A stretch of 64,000 nt of DNA from Diplocloster modestus (lineage in GTDB: Bacteria; Bacillota; Clostridia; Lachnospirales; Lachnospiraceae). How positions within the stretch are numbered: position 1 is the stretch's first letter; every line of letters begins with the position of its first letter. Positions 26,601-33,730 of this stretch are shown piece after piece. The position numbers and the translations under genes were made by a program. Under the pieces are notes generated by a model, which worked only from the letters and a program-made list of their open reading frames with translations, was not told the DNA's origin and did no database searches. The DNA is taken from assembly GCF_019042245.1 (NCBI RefSeq), contig NZ_JAHQCX010000001.1, forward strand, positions 62,001-126,000, given 5' to 3'.

Positions 26601-26995
26601 TCGAAGCGGCGGGCTTTGGTTTTCACCATGCGTCGGAGGACGGGAAGTATCTCATTATGGGGAACGGCACACAGGCTTACGCCATAGCCGCCGAGCAGCC
26701 GCAGCGGGATAATCCCTTAAAGCACGTCGAGGACACCATAGAGCAGAACGACAACAATTTTGACGGGATTATCAATAACACGCCGCAAACGCCCACCGTC
26801 GCAGATTTGGAGCAGCGGGCAAAGGCGGGCGAAGCAATTTCCGTTACCGACCTTGCGAAAGCGGTAAAAGCCGAGAAACGGGAGCAGCCGCAGAAAAAGC
26901 CCTCTATTCTGAAAAAGCTGGACGAGTATAAGAAACAGGCGGCGCAGCAGCCGAAAGACAAACAGAAAGAGCATAAAAAGGATTTGGAGGTTTGA
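23645..26995 (+). CDS. Multidomain antirestriction/ssDNA-binding protein (ArdA-like, ArdC-like, YodL, DUF4316)
   Basis: A 1116-residue multidomain protein. In order: an N-terminal ICE-specific region (1-230); an ArdA-like antirestriction domain (about 239-430, FSIMIGNRSRFEAGDPSGYW); an ArdC-type ssDNA-binding domain (about 483-640, with FHDYSLNNTILIA and FRQWEKEFDRHVKKGEKGI); a zinc metallopeptidase motif HEIAH at 686-690; a YodL domain (about 787-890); and a DUF4316-like C-terminus (about 955-1060). It is probably delivered or expressed early to protect incoming single-stranded DNA from restriction. Family roles are known for ArdA and ArdC; the fused arrangement is common in Clostridia ICEs. 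Confidence 0.85.
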   Translation: MPYTSYDHDKLEAAETMRIERRIYFEAKDGDIAPYASLPIAQLLSMRSESAAAEQAIFDSLKEQAAAWEEQAGKTLLLDKALEYVRTPHVQHTANQWQENEYNRHTRSNRVYQMNYYIYENTRYDREKQESVPYSYSLTWGVYTNSPNRNGQAKIAGQDRKVFPDKAAMEKYLNGRIKAYDRLFTEISPPIPQEYAEYFKVNGMLMPDYTIEGEEPPQQQQAAAIPEPTGQQKEREHMDGQFSIMIGNRSRFEAGDPSGYWLDMPATKEQLHEAMQSVGVTADNPQDFSIRGYSDDPEKHIALPYEMVCAADVDELNFLAARIEQLDPAEIGKLNAALQQKNGLANIGQVIDFTYNVDFYVHIPEVHTYRDLGDYYLNQSGMVQMPEEWKGGIDLTTFGRNAAAQEKGAFTEYGYIVESGDEWERQFEGREVPEEYKIMSYPQPERSEQDKTYMDAAEVQQAAVQTAEPQQPRPVVPIILTSEKPAEKVKEITARLEQGVQAIFDSDRYKEFLTAMSKFHDYSLNNTILIAMQGGNLVMGFRQWEKEFDRHVKKGEKGIKIFAPAPYKVKKLVDKIDPETRKPMLDREGKAIKEEKEITVPAFKVITVFDISQTEGKEFPDLSVKPLLADVEQYEDFFAALEKASPVPIAFEQITNGANGYFSLTDKRIAIKEGVSELQAVKTAIHEIAHAKLHDVDLNAPPEEQNRVDRHTREVEAESVAYTVCQHFGLDTSDYSFGYVAGWSSGKEMTELKASLETIQATAKELITEIEGHFTELQQQRQAEQEQGDTFSIYQLKRGDETRDLRFEPYDRLQATGHTVDRANYELVYTAPLTKDMTLGDIWEKFNIDHPADFKGHSLSVSDIVVLHQNGENTAHYVDSIGFQQVPEFLQEQQTPVFDKLPPEQQQALSDTVKDTLQMLVDADKRIYGDVTGKTLEAIAAQGYSYKDGQLEKQQPEATPESLLTGETVRTPRGNFHITDMSREQIEAAGFGFHHASEDGKYLIMGNGTQAYAIAAEQPQRDNPLKHVEDTIEQNDNNFDGIINNTPQTPTVADLEQRAKAGEAISVTDLAKAVKAEKREQPQKKPSILKKLDEYKKQAAQQPKDKQKEHKKDLEV

Positions 26996-26999
26996 TAGT

Positions 27000-27209
27000 A
27001 TGAATATCCGCTTTACCATAGAGGAAGAAAGCATTGTTGCGATCTACGCCGAGGACAGCCGAGAAACAACGCTTGAAAATATCCTTGCCGTCATGCCCTA
27101 CATGGACGAGGATATACGCCAGCTTGCCGCCGCAGCGGTGGACAAGCTGCAAGCCATGACGGACAGCGAGTTTTCTGAACGGGAGTTTATCTTGACCGAC
27201 GAGGAATAG
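27000..27209 (+). CDS. Transposon-transfer assisting protein (TTRAP family)
   Basis: A 69-residue acidic protein with EEESIVAIY and MDEDIRQLAAAAVDKL, typical of the TTRAP family at the end of Tn1549-like transfer operons. It starts five bases after the preceding stop and is followed by a strong terminator. Biochemical role unknown. Confidence 0.8.
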   Translation: MNIRFTIEEESIVAIYAEDSRETTLENILAVMPYMDEDIRQLAAAAVDKLQAMTDSEFSEREFILTDEE

Positions 27210-27219
27210 TCCATAGAAA

Positions 27220-27269
27220 ACAGGGGCGCGGTTGCCGATTTCCGGCGCCGCGCCCCTGTTCTTTTTTTG
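27220..27269 (+). terminator. Strong terminator of the transfer operon
   Basis: ACAGGGGCGCGG and CCGCGCCCCTGT form a perfect 12-bp stem around a 16-base loop (27220-27231, 27248-27259), followed by a T7 run. It ends the roughly 17-kb transfer operon. Confidence 0.9.
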
Positions 27270-27399
27270 TCCTTGCGTGGACAATTAGAAAGCCGTTTTT
27301 GCGGGTTTGAATATACTTTATCGTCTATGCCATTTCCCCGCGCTGGAAGCCGCAGAAACACAGGCGTTTTCAGCCCCTAACGTTCCACTTGCAGCCCCT

Positions 27400-28275
27400 T
27401 TATTCGTACGTTTCGTCTTTCTTCTTTTCCGCGTCCACAACGCCCTCAATCATGCCCGTTACAACGGCGTTTAATTGCGCCGCGTTTTGGGAAGTGATAA
27501 CGGGCTTGCCCGTTTCCGCTTCAAGGGCTTGTTTTGCAATCCCGGCGACATTCCCGCCGCGACGGGCAACCTCTATGTTTTCTTCAAAGGTTTCCGGCTT
27601 GGACGCTTGGGAAATATCTTTTGTAGAGGTTTCCGCGAGCATATTCAAGATGATTTCCGTTGTACTCATGTTATCCCGTAGATTTTCTTTTTTTAAGCCT
27701 TTCAGCTTTTTGTATTGCCGCGTCGTCATTCCCGACCATGCGCGGGTGATCTCGTCGGTGAGTATCGCATATTCAACACCCTTTTTCACGCCCCGGTCTT
27801 GCCATTCGTCGGTTAATTCTTTCCGCACTTGGATTGCCTGTAACCGCTGGTTAATCCATTCGCGGGTATATCCCTTTTTTAGATAGGTTTCAAGGGCGCG
27901 GTCAATGGCCTGTTCCGGGTCTATGGTTTCTTCTATCCGTTCCCGCCCGACTTCCGCAAGCCACAGCTTAAACGGCTCTGCTTTCGGTGAGGGAATAGAC
28001 TGAATGATACGCAAAAGCTGTTCCGTCGTTGCAACGTCGGTCAACCTCTTTTTCCCGTCAGCGGCGGTCATTTTCAAAGCGTTACAGTTTGTAACGGTTT
28101 CATTTCCCTCGTCTTTTAAGCGTTTTTTCATTACGCGCCAGTAGGTTTGAGGGTTGGGGCTGTCGGTCAAAACCGCGACAACATCAACAATGGAAAAGTA
28201 CCATTCTTCCTTTTCCTCGTCCCATGCCGTTCTGATTGCTTTGTTTTCAAAAAGCTGCAATTTGTCGTTATCCAT
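27400..28275 (-). CDS. BRO-family / DinD-like protein
   Basis: A 291-residue protein with an N-terminal BRO domain (IRTAWDEEKEEWYFSIVDVV, residues about 13-32, through TDVATTEQLLRII) and a helical C-terminus similar to DNA-damage-inducible protein D. BRO-N domains bind DNA and act as phage antirepressors. It is transcribed against the transfer operon. Likely a regulator responding to DNA damage or entry; this is inferred from the family. Confidence 0.82.
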   Translation of the reverse strand: MDNDKLQLFENKAIRTAWDEEKEEWYFSIVDVVAVLTDSPNPQTYWRVMKKRLKDEGNETVTNCNALKMTAADGKKRLTDVATTEQLLRIIQSIPSPKAEPFKLWLAEVGRERIEETIDPEQAIDRALETYLKKGYTREWINQRLQAIQVRKELTDEWQDRGVKKGVEYAILTDEITRAWSGMTTRQYKKLKGLKKENLRDNMSTTEIILNMLAETSTKDISQASKPETFEENIEVARRGGNVAGIAKQALEAETGKPVITSQNAAQLNAVVTGMIEGVVDAEKKKDETYE

Positions 28276-28341
28276 TTGCGGTACTCCTTTCCGGGCATTT
28301 CTATTTTACAATAAAATTATGACTTTTTCTACTGTAACCTC

Positions 28342-29682
28342 TTATCGTTCCTGCTCCCGCGTCTTGCTTTGGGACGGGTAAAGAATACTATCGACGTTCT
28401 TTTTGACAATGCCGTACTCCTGCATTTGCTTTTTCGCTTGGCGGTAATCCTCATACAATTTGCTTTTCCTGTCGTTTAAGCTGCTATACTCCTTACGCAG
28501 CGCGGCGAGATCGGGCAGCTTCTTTATCTGCATTTCCTTTAATGCCCTTGCCGCAGCTTCAAACAGGATAATTTCGCTTTCATGCCCCCGCAGATACTTT
28601 TCCTTGTCCCGCGACTTTTTGTATTCCTCGTAAATCGGTTTTAATTGTCGGTATGTGGTTGTGTGCTTGATAAGCAGCGACAAATCAGACATACGCTGCT
28701 CTACGTCCTTAACCGCCCTTGCCGCCGCGTCATGGGCGGTCATAATATCCGCGATTTTGCTTTCAAGGTCGCTATAATATTCAATCTTGTTTTCGGTTAG
28801 GAAGTTCATGCTTTTTGCCGCCTGTTTCAGATTATGGATTTTCGCCCACCGTTCATAGCCCGCCGACTGTTGTGCTTTGATACTGTTTTCAAGATCGACG
28901 ACAAGCCGGATTTTCCTATCTTCCCGCAGCGGTTTTGACTTGGCGATATATACGCCCTTGATACGCTCCTTTATCGCTTCTTCCGTATAGGCCGCGCCGA
29001 GCGTCTTTTCTTTCAGACGGGTAAAATGCTCTTGTCCAGCGGCGCGGCAGGAAACATATTTGCCCCGTTTGATTTCATACCCCATTTCCTGCAAGCGGCG
29101 CAGCAGTTCGTCAAAATCTTTCACTTGGGGAATGAGAGTATCTATCGCCGTTTTCAGCTTTGCTTTGTAGCTTGTCCCTTGCTTTTCGGCGGTGTATTCT
29201 GCATAGCTTTTTCCCTTGTCCTGTCCCGGTACGACGACGGATAGCCCATGCTCTTTACATATCCTGTCGCTGGTGCGCCGGATAAAGTGATAGCTTTGCT
29301 TGTTGGAATGGTACTTTTTGTAGTCAACGAAGCTAACCGCGTTGAAAATCAAGTGATTATGCAGATGGTCTTTATCGACGTGAGTTGTCAAAACAAACTC
29401 ATACTTGCCGCCTAATACCGCCCCGGCAAGTTCCATGCCGATTTTGTGCGCTTCTTCCGGTGTGGTTTCTCCCACCGCAAAGGATTGTATCAAGTGCCGC
29501 CCTAAATGTGTGCCGCGATCTCCGGCAGCTTCCCGCGTCCATGCAAACTCAATATCGGCGGTTTCCAGCCCGCAGCCGAAAGAGGACGCAAGCAGCTTCC
29601 CGTCTGTCTTTTCGGGATTTAAGATATAGTCTATCGCAGCCTTTAAGGTTGATTTAATAGGGTGCGTCTTTGTAACCGCCAT
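28342..29682 (-). CDS. MobP-type relaxase
   Basis: A 446-residue relaxase/mobilization nuclease. The metal-binding three-histidine motif HVDKDHLHNH lies at residues 101-110, the N-terminus has the conserved HPIKSTLKAAIDYI segment, and the rest is coiled coil. It nicks the transfer strand at oriT and pilots it. It overlaps the mobC-like gene by 40 bases. This is a different relaxase class from the MobQ enzyme at 5359, showing that two mobilization systems share the window. Confidence 0.93.
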   Translation of the reverse strand: MAVTKTHPIKSTLKAAIDYILNPEKTDGKLLASSFGCGLETADIEFAWTREAAGDRGTHLGRHLIQSFAVGETTPEEAHKIGMELAGAVLGGKYEFVLTTHVDKDHLHNHLIFNAVSFVDYKKYHSNKQSYHFIRRTSDRICKEHGLSVVVPGQDKGKSYAEYTAEKQGTSYKAKLKTAIDTLIPQVKDFDELLRRLQEMGYEIKRGKYVSCRAAGQEHFTRLKEKTLGAAYTEEAIKERIKGVYIAKSKPLREDRKIRLVVDLENSIKAQQSAGYERWAKIHNLKQAAKSMNFLTENKIEYYSDLESKIADIMTAHDAAARAVKDVEQRMSDLSLLIKHTTTYRQLKPIYEEYKKSRDKEKYLRGHESEIILFEAAARALKEMQIKKLPDLAALRKEYSSLNDRKSKLYEDYRQAKKQMQEYGIVKKNVDSILYPSQSKTREQER

Positions 29683-29972
29683 ATCTCGTCCACCGCCTTT
29701 TTAATGTCCTCTATATCCTGCCTGTAAACCGTCCCCGTCGCATTGGCGCGTTTTGCAATTTGGTTGATGTTCCGGCTCACCGCTTGCAGTTCCCGGATAT
29801 ATGCTTTTGTGTCGCTTCGGTCAACGACAAGAATATACCCGTCTATCGCCATTTTACGGAAGTATGCCCCATACTGCTTTATGGGAAGCTGCTTCATCTT
29901 CTCGTCGATCAGCCGCTTTTCTTCTTCCGTAACGTAAAACTTCATCTGTATATTTCTCTTTCGGTTTTCCAT
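29643..29972 (-). CDS. mobC: MobC-like relaxosome accessory protein
   Basis: A 109-residue protein with a ribbon-helix-helix-like N-terminus (IQMKFYVTEEEKRLIDEKM) and the MobC-type C-terminus (LQAVSRNINQIAKRANATGTVY). It binds oriT and helps the relaxase. It sits between the oriT-like repeat and the relaxase, the standard order. The final codons overlap the relaxase start. Confidence 0.88.
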   Translation of the reverse strand: MENRKRNIQMKFYVTEEEKRLIDEKMKQLPIKQYGAYFRKMAIDGYILVVDRSDTKAYIRELQAVSRNINQIAKRANATGTVYRQDIEDIKKAVDEIWRLQRRTLLNQP

Positions 29973-29990
29973 TTCCGCACCGCCTTTCGG

Positions 29991-30058
29991 TATAAGGGTT
30001 TGGGATTATCCCAACAAGCATTTTCCGCAAACGGGTACTCGTTTGCTGTGCTTGCTAT
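29991..30058 (-). repeat. Predicted oriT of the MobP relaxase (oriT-like repeat, copy 2)
   Basis: Read on the minus strand: TAGCAAGCACAGCAAACGAG, TACCCGTTTGCGGAAAATGC, TTGTTGGGATAATCCCAAAC, CCTTATA. It contains the inverted repeats CAAACG/CGTTTG and TTGGGAT/ATCCCAA. It lies directly upstream of mobC and the MobP relaxase, where oriT is expected, and is duplicated in reverse at 23516-23616. Confidence 0.7.
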
Positions 30059-30173
30059 CTACTCCATACCCCCACCGAAAGGCGGTATTTGTTGCGCGTT
30101 CCTTTGATTTTGGACGCAAAAAAAGATTGCAGCCGCCATGCGCTGCAATCTCCCGATTTCTCATATTGTGAGG

Positions 30174-30530
30174 TTAATCCTCTGCTTTTTCGACTTCCGT
30201 TATCTCCCTTGCTGTTGCGGTTACAATCCGTATGCCTTTATCGCTCATACCGTCCAGCAGCGCGTCAAGCTGCCGCCGCCCGGTGGATTTCTCCGCATTG
30301 CTGTTCGGGAAGAAAAATTGATCTACCGAAATATGATACCGGGTTACAAGGTCATAGAATACCTGTAAACTCGGCTGTTGTCCCTTGTTCTCGATATTCG
30401 CAAGGTAGCGCGGGGAAATATATAACTCGTCGCTTACCTTTTTGCGGCTCTCGCCGTATTCATTTCTCGCGGCTTTTATAGCTGCCCCGAAAGCCTTAAA
30501 GTCGTACAATGGTACGGGTCTTTTTGCCAT
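30174..30530 (-). CDS. XRE-family transcriptional regulator
   Basis: A 118-residue regulator with an N-terminal helix-turn-helix (FGAAIKAARNEYGESRKKVS, then ISPRYLANIENKGQQPSL) and a C-terminal effector or dimer region. The second ATG (30530) is preferred because AGGGTGA sits seven bases upstream; the first (30536) is too close. It probably controls the mobilization genes or the adjacent cargo; no operator was identified. Confidence 0.82.
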   Translation of the reverse strand: MAKRPVPLYDFKAFGAAIKAARNEYGESRKKVSDELYISPRYLANIENKGQQPSLQVFYDLVTRYHISVDQFFFPNSNAEKSTGRRQLDALLDGMSDKGIRIVTATAREITEVEKAED

Positions 30531-30623
30531 TTTCATTCACCCTGTTACATTTTACAGTTCACCTTTCTTTTTGGATATGTCCACACAATTCATATCATTA
30601 GGTTAAATACTTCCTGTTGTGTA

Positions 30624-30652
30624 TTGACAGTAGACTGATTTTCTGATAAAAT
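30624..30652 (+). promoter_or_regulatory. Promoter of the leader/methyltransferase transcript
   Basis: TTGACA (30624-30629), 17 bases, then TAAAAT (30647-30652): a near-consensus vegetative promoter. It would start transcription about 20-25 bases before the leader peptide ORF. Confidence 0.75.
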
Positions 30653-30680
30653 AAAATTTATGTAAAAGGAGGCGGCGTTT

Positions 30681-30707
30681 ATGTTGCATAGCATGCGTAT
30701 TAGATAA
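30681..30707 (+). CDS. 8-residue regulatory leader peptide MLHSMRIR
   Basis: AGGAGG (30667-30672) is placed properly before ATG 30681, which opens an 8-codon ORF, MLHSMRIR, ending TAA. The ending M-R-I-R follows the +X+ (Arg-X-Arg) arrest motif of macrolide-sensing leaders and closely resembles the ErmD leader start MTHSMRLR. In that system the ribosome stalls at the motif when a macrolide is bound. The ORF is followed by alternative hairpins and terminators, then a Cfr-like gene. Drug induction is inferred. Confidence 0.75.
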   Translation: MLHSMRIR

Positions 30708-30773
30708 GCATTGAAAAAAAGGATTTTCCCATTTTCAACATGGGCTTTTTTGTCATGCTTATTTTGCGGATGC
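30691..30773 (+). promoter_or_regulatory. Attenuator region with alternative pairing
   Basis: A short terminator-like hairpin, CCCAT-N7-ATGGG followed by C and T6, occupies 30728-30751. The segment coding the leader's last codons (30691-30711) is largely complementary to 30755-30773 (ATGCTTATTTTGCGGATGC), giving an alternative long-range hairpin around it. A ribosome stalled on the leader would change which structure forms, as expected for antibiotic-controlled attenuation. Confidence 0.6.
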
Positions 30774-30860
30774 TATACAAAAAACTAACGACGTATAGAT
30801 ATAGTATAGACATAGTGCAAGCTATGCCTTAGTTTTGTTGTACTGCTCTGTGCATTATAA

Positions 30861-30903
30861 ATGCAGGTCAATGCTCATGTTGAGGATTGACCTGCATTTT
30901 TTT
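30861..30903 (+). terminator. Strong attenuator/terminator before the KTR gene
   Basis: ATGCAGGTCAAT (30861-30872) and ATTGACCTGCAT (30886-30897) form a perfect 12-bp stem, then a T run to 30903. It lies between the promoter/leader and the coding genes 25 bases downstream, so read-through must be conditional. Confidence 0.88.
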
Positions 30904-30928
30904 GTGTAAAAAGGACGAGTGAAATATA

Positions 30929-31114
30929 ATGCTTAAAAAATATTGGATAAAATGTCCGATTTGTAACGGAAAGACGAGAGTTCAAGTATTTCATAATACT
31001 GTATTAAAAGATTTTCCTCTTTTCTGCCCTAAATGCAAATTGACGCATATCATTGATGTAGAAAAATTAGAGATTGTAATCAAAAATACAGAAAAACAAA
31101 CTTTTATTATTTAG
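30929..31114 (+). CDS. Cysteine-rich KTR domain protein
   Basis: A 61-residue zinc-ribbon protein: CPICNGKTRVQV (C-X2-C) and FCPKCKLTH (C-X2-C). It matches the Cys-rich KTR family often found next to tet(M)-type resistance genes in conjugative transposons. Function unknown; probably a small RNA- or DNA-binding zinc protein. It is 16 bases upstream of the methyltransferase gene and shares its promoter, leader and low G+C. Confidence 0.82.
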   Translation: MLKKYWIKCPICNGKTRVQVFHNTVLKDFPLFCPKCKLTHIIDVEKLEIVIKNTEKQTFII

Positions 31115-31130
31115 AAGAAAGGATATAAAA

Positions 31131-32114
31131 ATGAAACGTTTACCTAAATATACGCCTGCGGAAGTACGGAATGATCCATACGGATTTACTTACAAAGAAA
31201 TGTCGGAAGTTATTGGCGAGAATGAAGCAAAAGCCTTATATGAAGAATTATATAAGCAATTACCACGCAAAAAAAATCTATCAATGTTGGTAAAAAATAT
31301 TTGCAAAAGCAGTGATACTGAAAAGTATGTTTACGAACTGAAAGACAACAAATACATTGAAACGGTTTTTATCAAGCGGCGAGATGGTGGAACTGTTTGC
31401 GTGAGCACACAAGTCGGTTGTCCTGTTGGTTGTATTTTTTGTGAGTCCGGGCGAAATGGCTTTGTTCGTAATCTAACATCGTCAGAAATCGTACAACAGA
31501 TTATATTGTTGCGTCGAAAAGTAAACCGTATCGTTTTTATGGGTATGGGAGAGCCTTTATTCAATTATGACAACTTGATAAAAGCAATCCATATTCTCCG
31601 AGATAGATATGGGCTCAACTTTCCAACCGACGGCATTACCATATCAACAGTTGGTCCGGTCGATCAATTAAAAAAATTGCGCGAGGAACATCTTAAAATT
31701 CAGTTGACAATATCTTTACACGCAGCAACACAATCTGCAAGAAATCGTATTATTCCTCACATGCGCATATATGCTATTGAAGATGTTGTTAAGCAAGCCT
31801 TATCCTATTCTGAAAGGCATAATCGCAAAATTGTCTTTGCGTATTTGCTTTTACCGGGTATAAATGACCGGCCCTCAGATGTAAGACAACTTGCAAAATG
31901 GTTTCGGGGCAAAAAAGTTATGATTAACGTGTTACAATACAACCCAACAAGCAATTCAAGAATTAAAGCACCACAGAAACGGGAAATAGTTGCATTCAAA
32001 CATCAATTAGAGCAAGCAGGACTTGAAGTTACTATGAGAGTTTCTCATGGCAGAGAGATTAACGCGGCTTGTGGACAGTTAGCTAACACATATAATAAAT
32101 TCAAAAAAAAATGA
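31131..32114 (+). CDS. Cfr-like / RlmN-family radical SAM 23S rRNA methyltransferase
   Basis: A 327-residue radical-SAM enzyme. The 4Fe-4S motif CPVGCIFC gives C97, C101 and C104. The mechanistic cysteines of RlmN/Cfr are present as C90 (VCVSTQVG) and C314 (NAACGQL), with GMGE at 138-141. Features such as LLPGIND, QYNPT at 269-273 and the INAACGQL end resemble Cfr more than housekeeping RlmN (inference from remembered sequences). Family enzymes methylate A2503 of 23S rRNA; Cfr-type C8 methylation gives resistance to phenicols, lincosamides, oxazolidinones, pleuromutilins and streptogramin A. AT-rich DNA and mobile context indicate recent acquisition. The resistance phenotype is not proven. 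Confidence 0.82.
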   Translation: MKRLPKYTPAEVRNDPYGFTYKEMSEVIGENEAKALYEELYKQLPRKKNLSMLVKNICKSSDTEKYVYELKDNKYIETVFIKRRDGGTVCVSTQVGCPVGCIFCESGRNGFVRNLTSSEIVQQIILLRRKVNRIVFMGMGEPLFNYDNLIKAIHILRDRYGLNFPTDGITISTVGPVDQLKKLREEHLKIQLTISLHAATQSARNRIIPHMRIYAIEDVVKQALSYSERHNRKIVFAYLLLPGINDRPSDVRQLAKWFRGKKVMINVLQYNPTSNSRIKAPQKREIVAFKHQLEQAGLEVTMRVSHGREINAACGQLANTYNKFKKK

Positions 32115-32141
32115 TTAAAAGTGCCAGACGCATAGACGCAG

Positions 32142-32190
32142 AGCCGATAACGCATTAGGTCAAAAAACCTATGTGTTATCGGCTTTTTTA
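32142..32190 (+). terminator. Terminator after the Cfr-like gene
   Basis: AGCCGATAACGCATTAGGT pairs with ACCTATGTGTTATCGGCT across a 6-base loop, followed by a T6 run. It ends the cargo transcript. Confidence 0.88.
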
Positions 32191-32587
32191 TTTAATATTG
32201 CGCAAAAGCCGCTGTTCCCTATTATAGAATGGATTGCGGGTAGTGTATTAAAGTCGCCCTTTTTTAAGGATACGGCGGTATCGGGGAGGTATCGCCGTGT
32301 CCATTTTTATTTACTGTAACCCGCCTAATGCTTTGCGGTCAAAAAAAGCTATGCTCCGCAAGCGGGATATTCCGGCTATGAATGTGAACTGTCAATACAT
32401 TTAGCTACTGCTTACATTTCCTTTGCGCCCGTCCGCGTCTTGCGGACGGGCGCATTTTGCTTTTTTCAACTTTTTTCTGAAAAGCGCACTCAAGAGCCAT
32501 CTCCCGAACGGGTACGGAGCGAAAGGGGCAGAGAGGACAAGCCCTTAACTCCCGTCCTCTACTCCACGCGGGAAGGAGGTGAACTCT
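32191..32587 (+). other. Intergenic region with two further GC-rich hairpins
   Basis: No gene is seen. A hairpin GGATACGGCG...CGCCGTGTCC followed by ATTTTTATTT lies at about 32268-32310. A second, TGCGCCCGTCCGC/GCGGACGGGCGCA then TTTTGCTTTTTT, lies at 32424-32466. Both look like terminators that insulate the downstream regulatory genes from the cargo. Confidence 0.6.
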
Positions 32588-33025
32588 ATGGAGCTATCTT
32601 CTTCCGACAAGGAAAGAATACAACATCAGTACGACGCATTAGCAAAGAAAACTTTGGTCGGCGAAGCGAAAAGCCACCGCCGCACTCTTGCGAAACGCGC
32701 AGCACGCGAAGTTACTTTTTCGGATTTGAGCGAAAGCGAACTCGCGCAGCTTTTCACAACGGACGAATACGAAAGCGATTATTTCCGTTTTCAAGTGTCC
32801 GGCTTTGATGTACTCGTCAAAAATGAACTGCTTGCCGAAGCCCTTAACGCTTTGCCCGAAAGGAAACGCGACATTATCCTTTTGTCCTACTTCTTGGATA
32901 TGAGCGACGCGGAAATTGGCGAACTGCTGAATGTTGTACGCACGACGGTTTTCCGGCACAGGAAATCCGCGCTTGCGAAAATCAAACAGTATTTGGAGGG
33001 AAAAGCAGATGATGAATACCGTTAG
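32588..33025 (+). CDS. Sigma-70 region-4-like regulator (Tn916-type)
   Basis: A 145-residue protein whose C-terminal half contains LNALPERKRDIILLSYFLDM and DAEIGELLNVVRTTVFRHRK, a sigma-factor region 4 helix-turn-helix. AAGGAGG lies eight bases before ATG 32588. It overlaps the next gene by 17 bases. This pair matches the regulatory sigma-like/HTH pair of Tn916- and Tn1549-family ICEs that controls excision and transfer. Confidence 0.82.
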   Translation: MELSSSDKERIQHQYDALAKKTLVGEAKSHRRTLAKRAAREVTFSDLSESELAQLFTTDEYESDYFRFQVSGFDVLVKNELLAEALNALPERKRDIILLSYFLDMSDAEIGELLNVVRTTVFRHRKSALAKIKQYLEGKADDEYR

Positions 33026-33251
33026 GAAGTCTGAAAATCTGTTGCCGTTCCCTGTTATTTCCGCAGCGGTCAACGGCGACACAAACGCCATGTGTGCGAT
33101 CTTGAAGCATTACGAGGGCTACATAGCGAAACTTTGTACCCGTACGCTGAAAGACGACGCGGGCAATACCTATTCCTTTGTTGACGAGGAAATGAGGAAC
33201 AGGCTGCAAGTGCGCCTTATCACCCGCACACTTGCGTTTCGTATCAGATAA
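33009..33251 (+). CDS. Helix-turn-helix conjugative-transposon protein
   Basis: An 80-residue protein of the HTH_16 kind that accompanies the sigma-like gene in Tn916-type elements (FPVISAAVNGDTNAMCAILKHYEGYI). GGAGG sits eight bases before ATG 33009. Presumed regulator of the excision module. Confidence 0.75.
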   Translation: MMNTVRKSENLLPFPVISAAVNGDTNAMCAILKHYEGYIAKLCTRTLKDDAGNTYSFVDEEMRNRLQVRLITRTLAFRIR

Positions 33252-33730
33252 TTTTCAAGCCCATATGGGAAGTGTGTCCCCTTTTCCACGCTTCCCTCTA
33301 TGGGTTATTTGTCGTTCCGTAACAGCATATCGGAAACGGTGTGCTGTTACAGGCCGACAAAGCCGATTGTTCTTTGACAAAGAAAGCGGCCTTTGGTGCG
33401 CAGCATAACAGGCAAACGGGTACATTCCGTCTGTATCGAGCCGGGCGGCAGGTACGCCATGACGCTTTTTCCCTACGGGGAAAAGCCGAGCGAGAACTAC
33501 CGCGCCGTAAAACAGGTTTAGCAGCTTGTGGGCGACGACATACAAACGGCTACAATGATACTCCCGCGTTGAACGCCCTCAAAGCATTGCGCGGCGCACC
33601 CATCAGCATGGGCCGGGGTGAAACTCCCGTGAGGTTGCAGCTAACAACCGCCCGTTTTTGCCTTATTTCTCATATCGTACAAGCCGGAGCGCATATTCTG
33701 TACTATGCCGCTAACCGGGAGGGAAAGAAG
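33252..33730 (+). other. Intergenic region with inverted repeats and a short ORF
   Basis: About 480 bases. CCCATATGGGAAGTGTG (33260-33276) faces CACGCTTCCCTCTATGGG (about 33287-33304). GTAACAGCAT (33319-33328) faces GTGCTGTTAC (33341-33350). A 20-codon ORF beginning MTLFPYGEKPSENYRAV (33459-33521) resembles a conserved ICE peptide but lacks a convincing ribosome site. The repeats may be regulator or excision-factor binding sites. Confidence 0.45.

Noticed and set aside
30681-30903. tet(M)-type leader region
   Set aside because: Cys-rich KTR genes often neighbour tet(M), but no ribosomal-protection gene follows and the leader peptide ends in an Arg-X-Arg macrolide-type motif instead.
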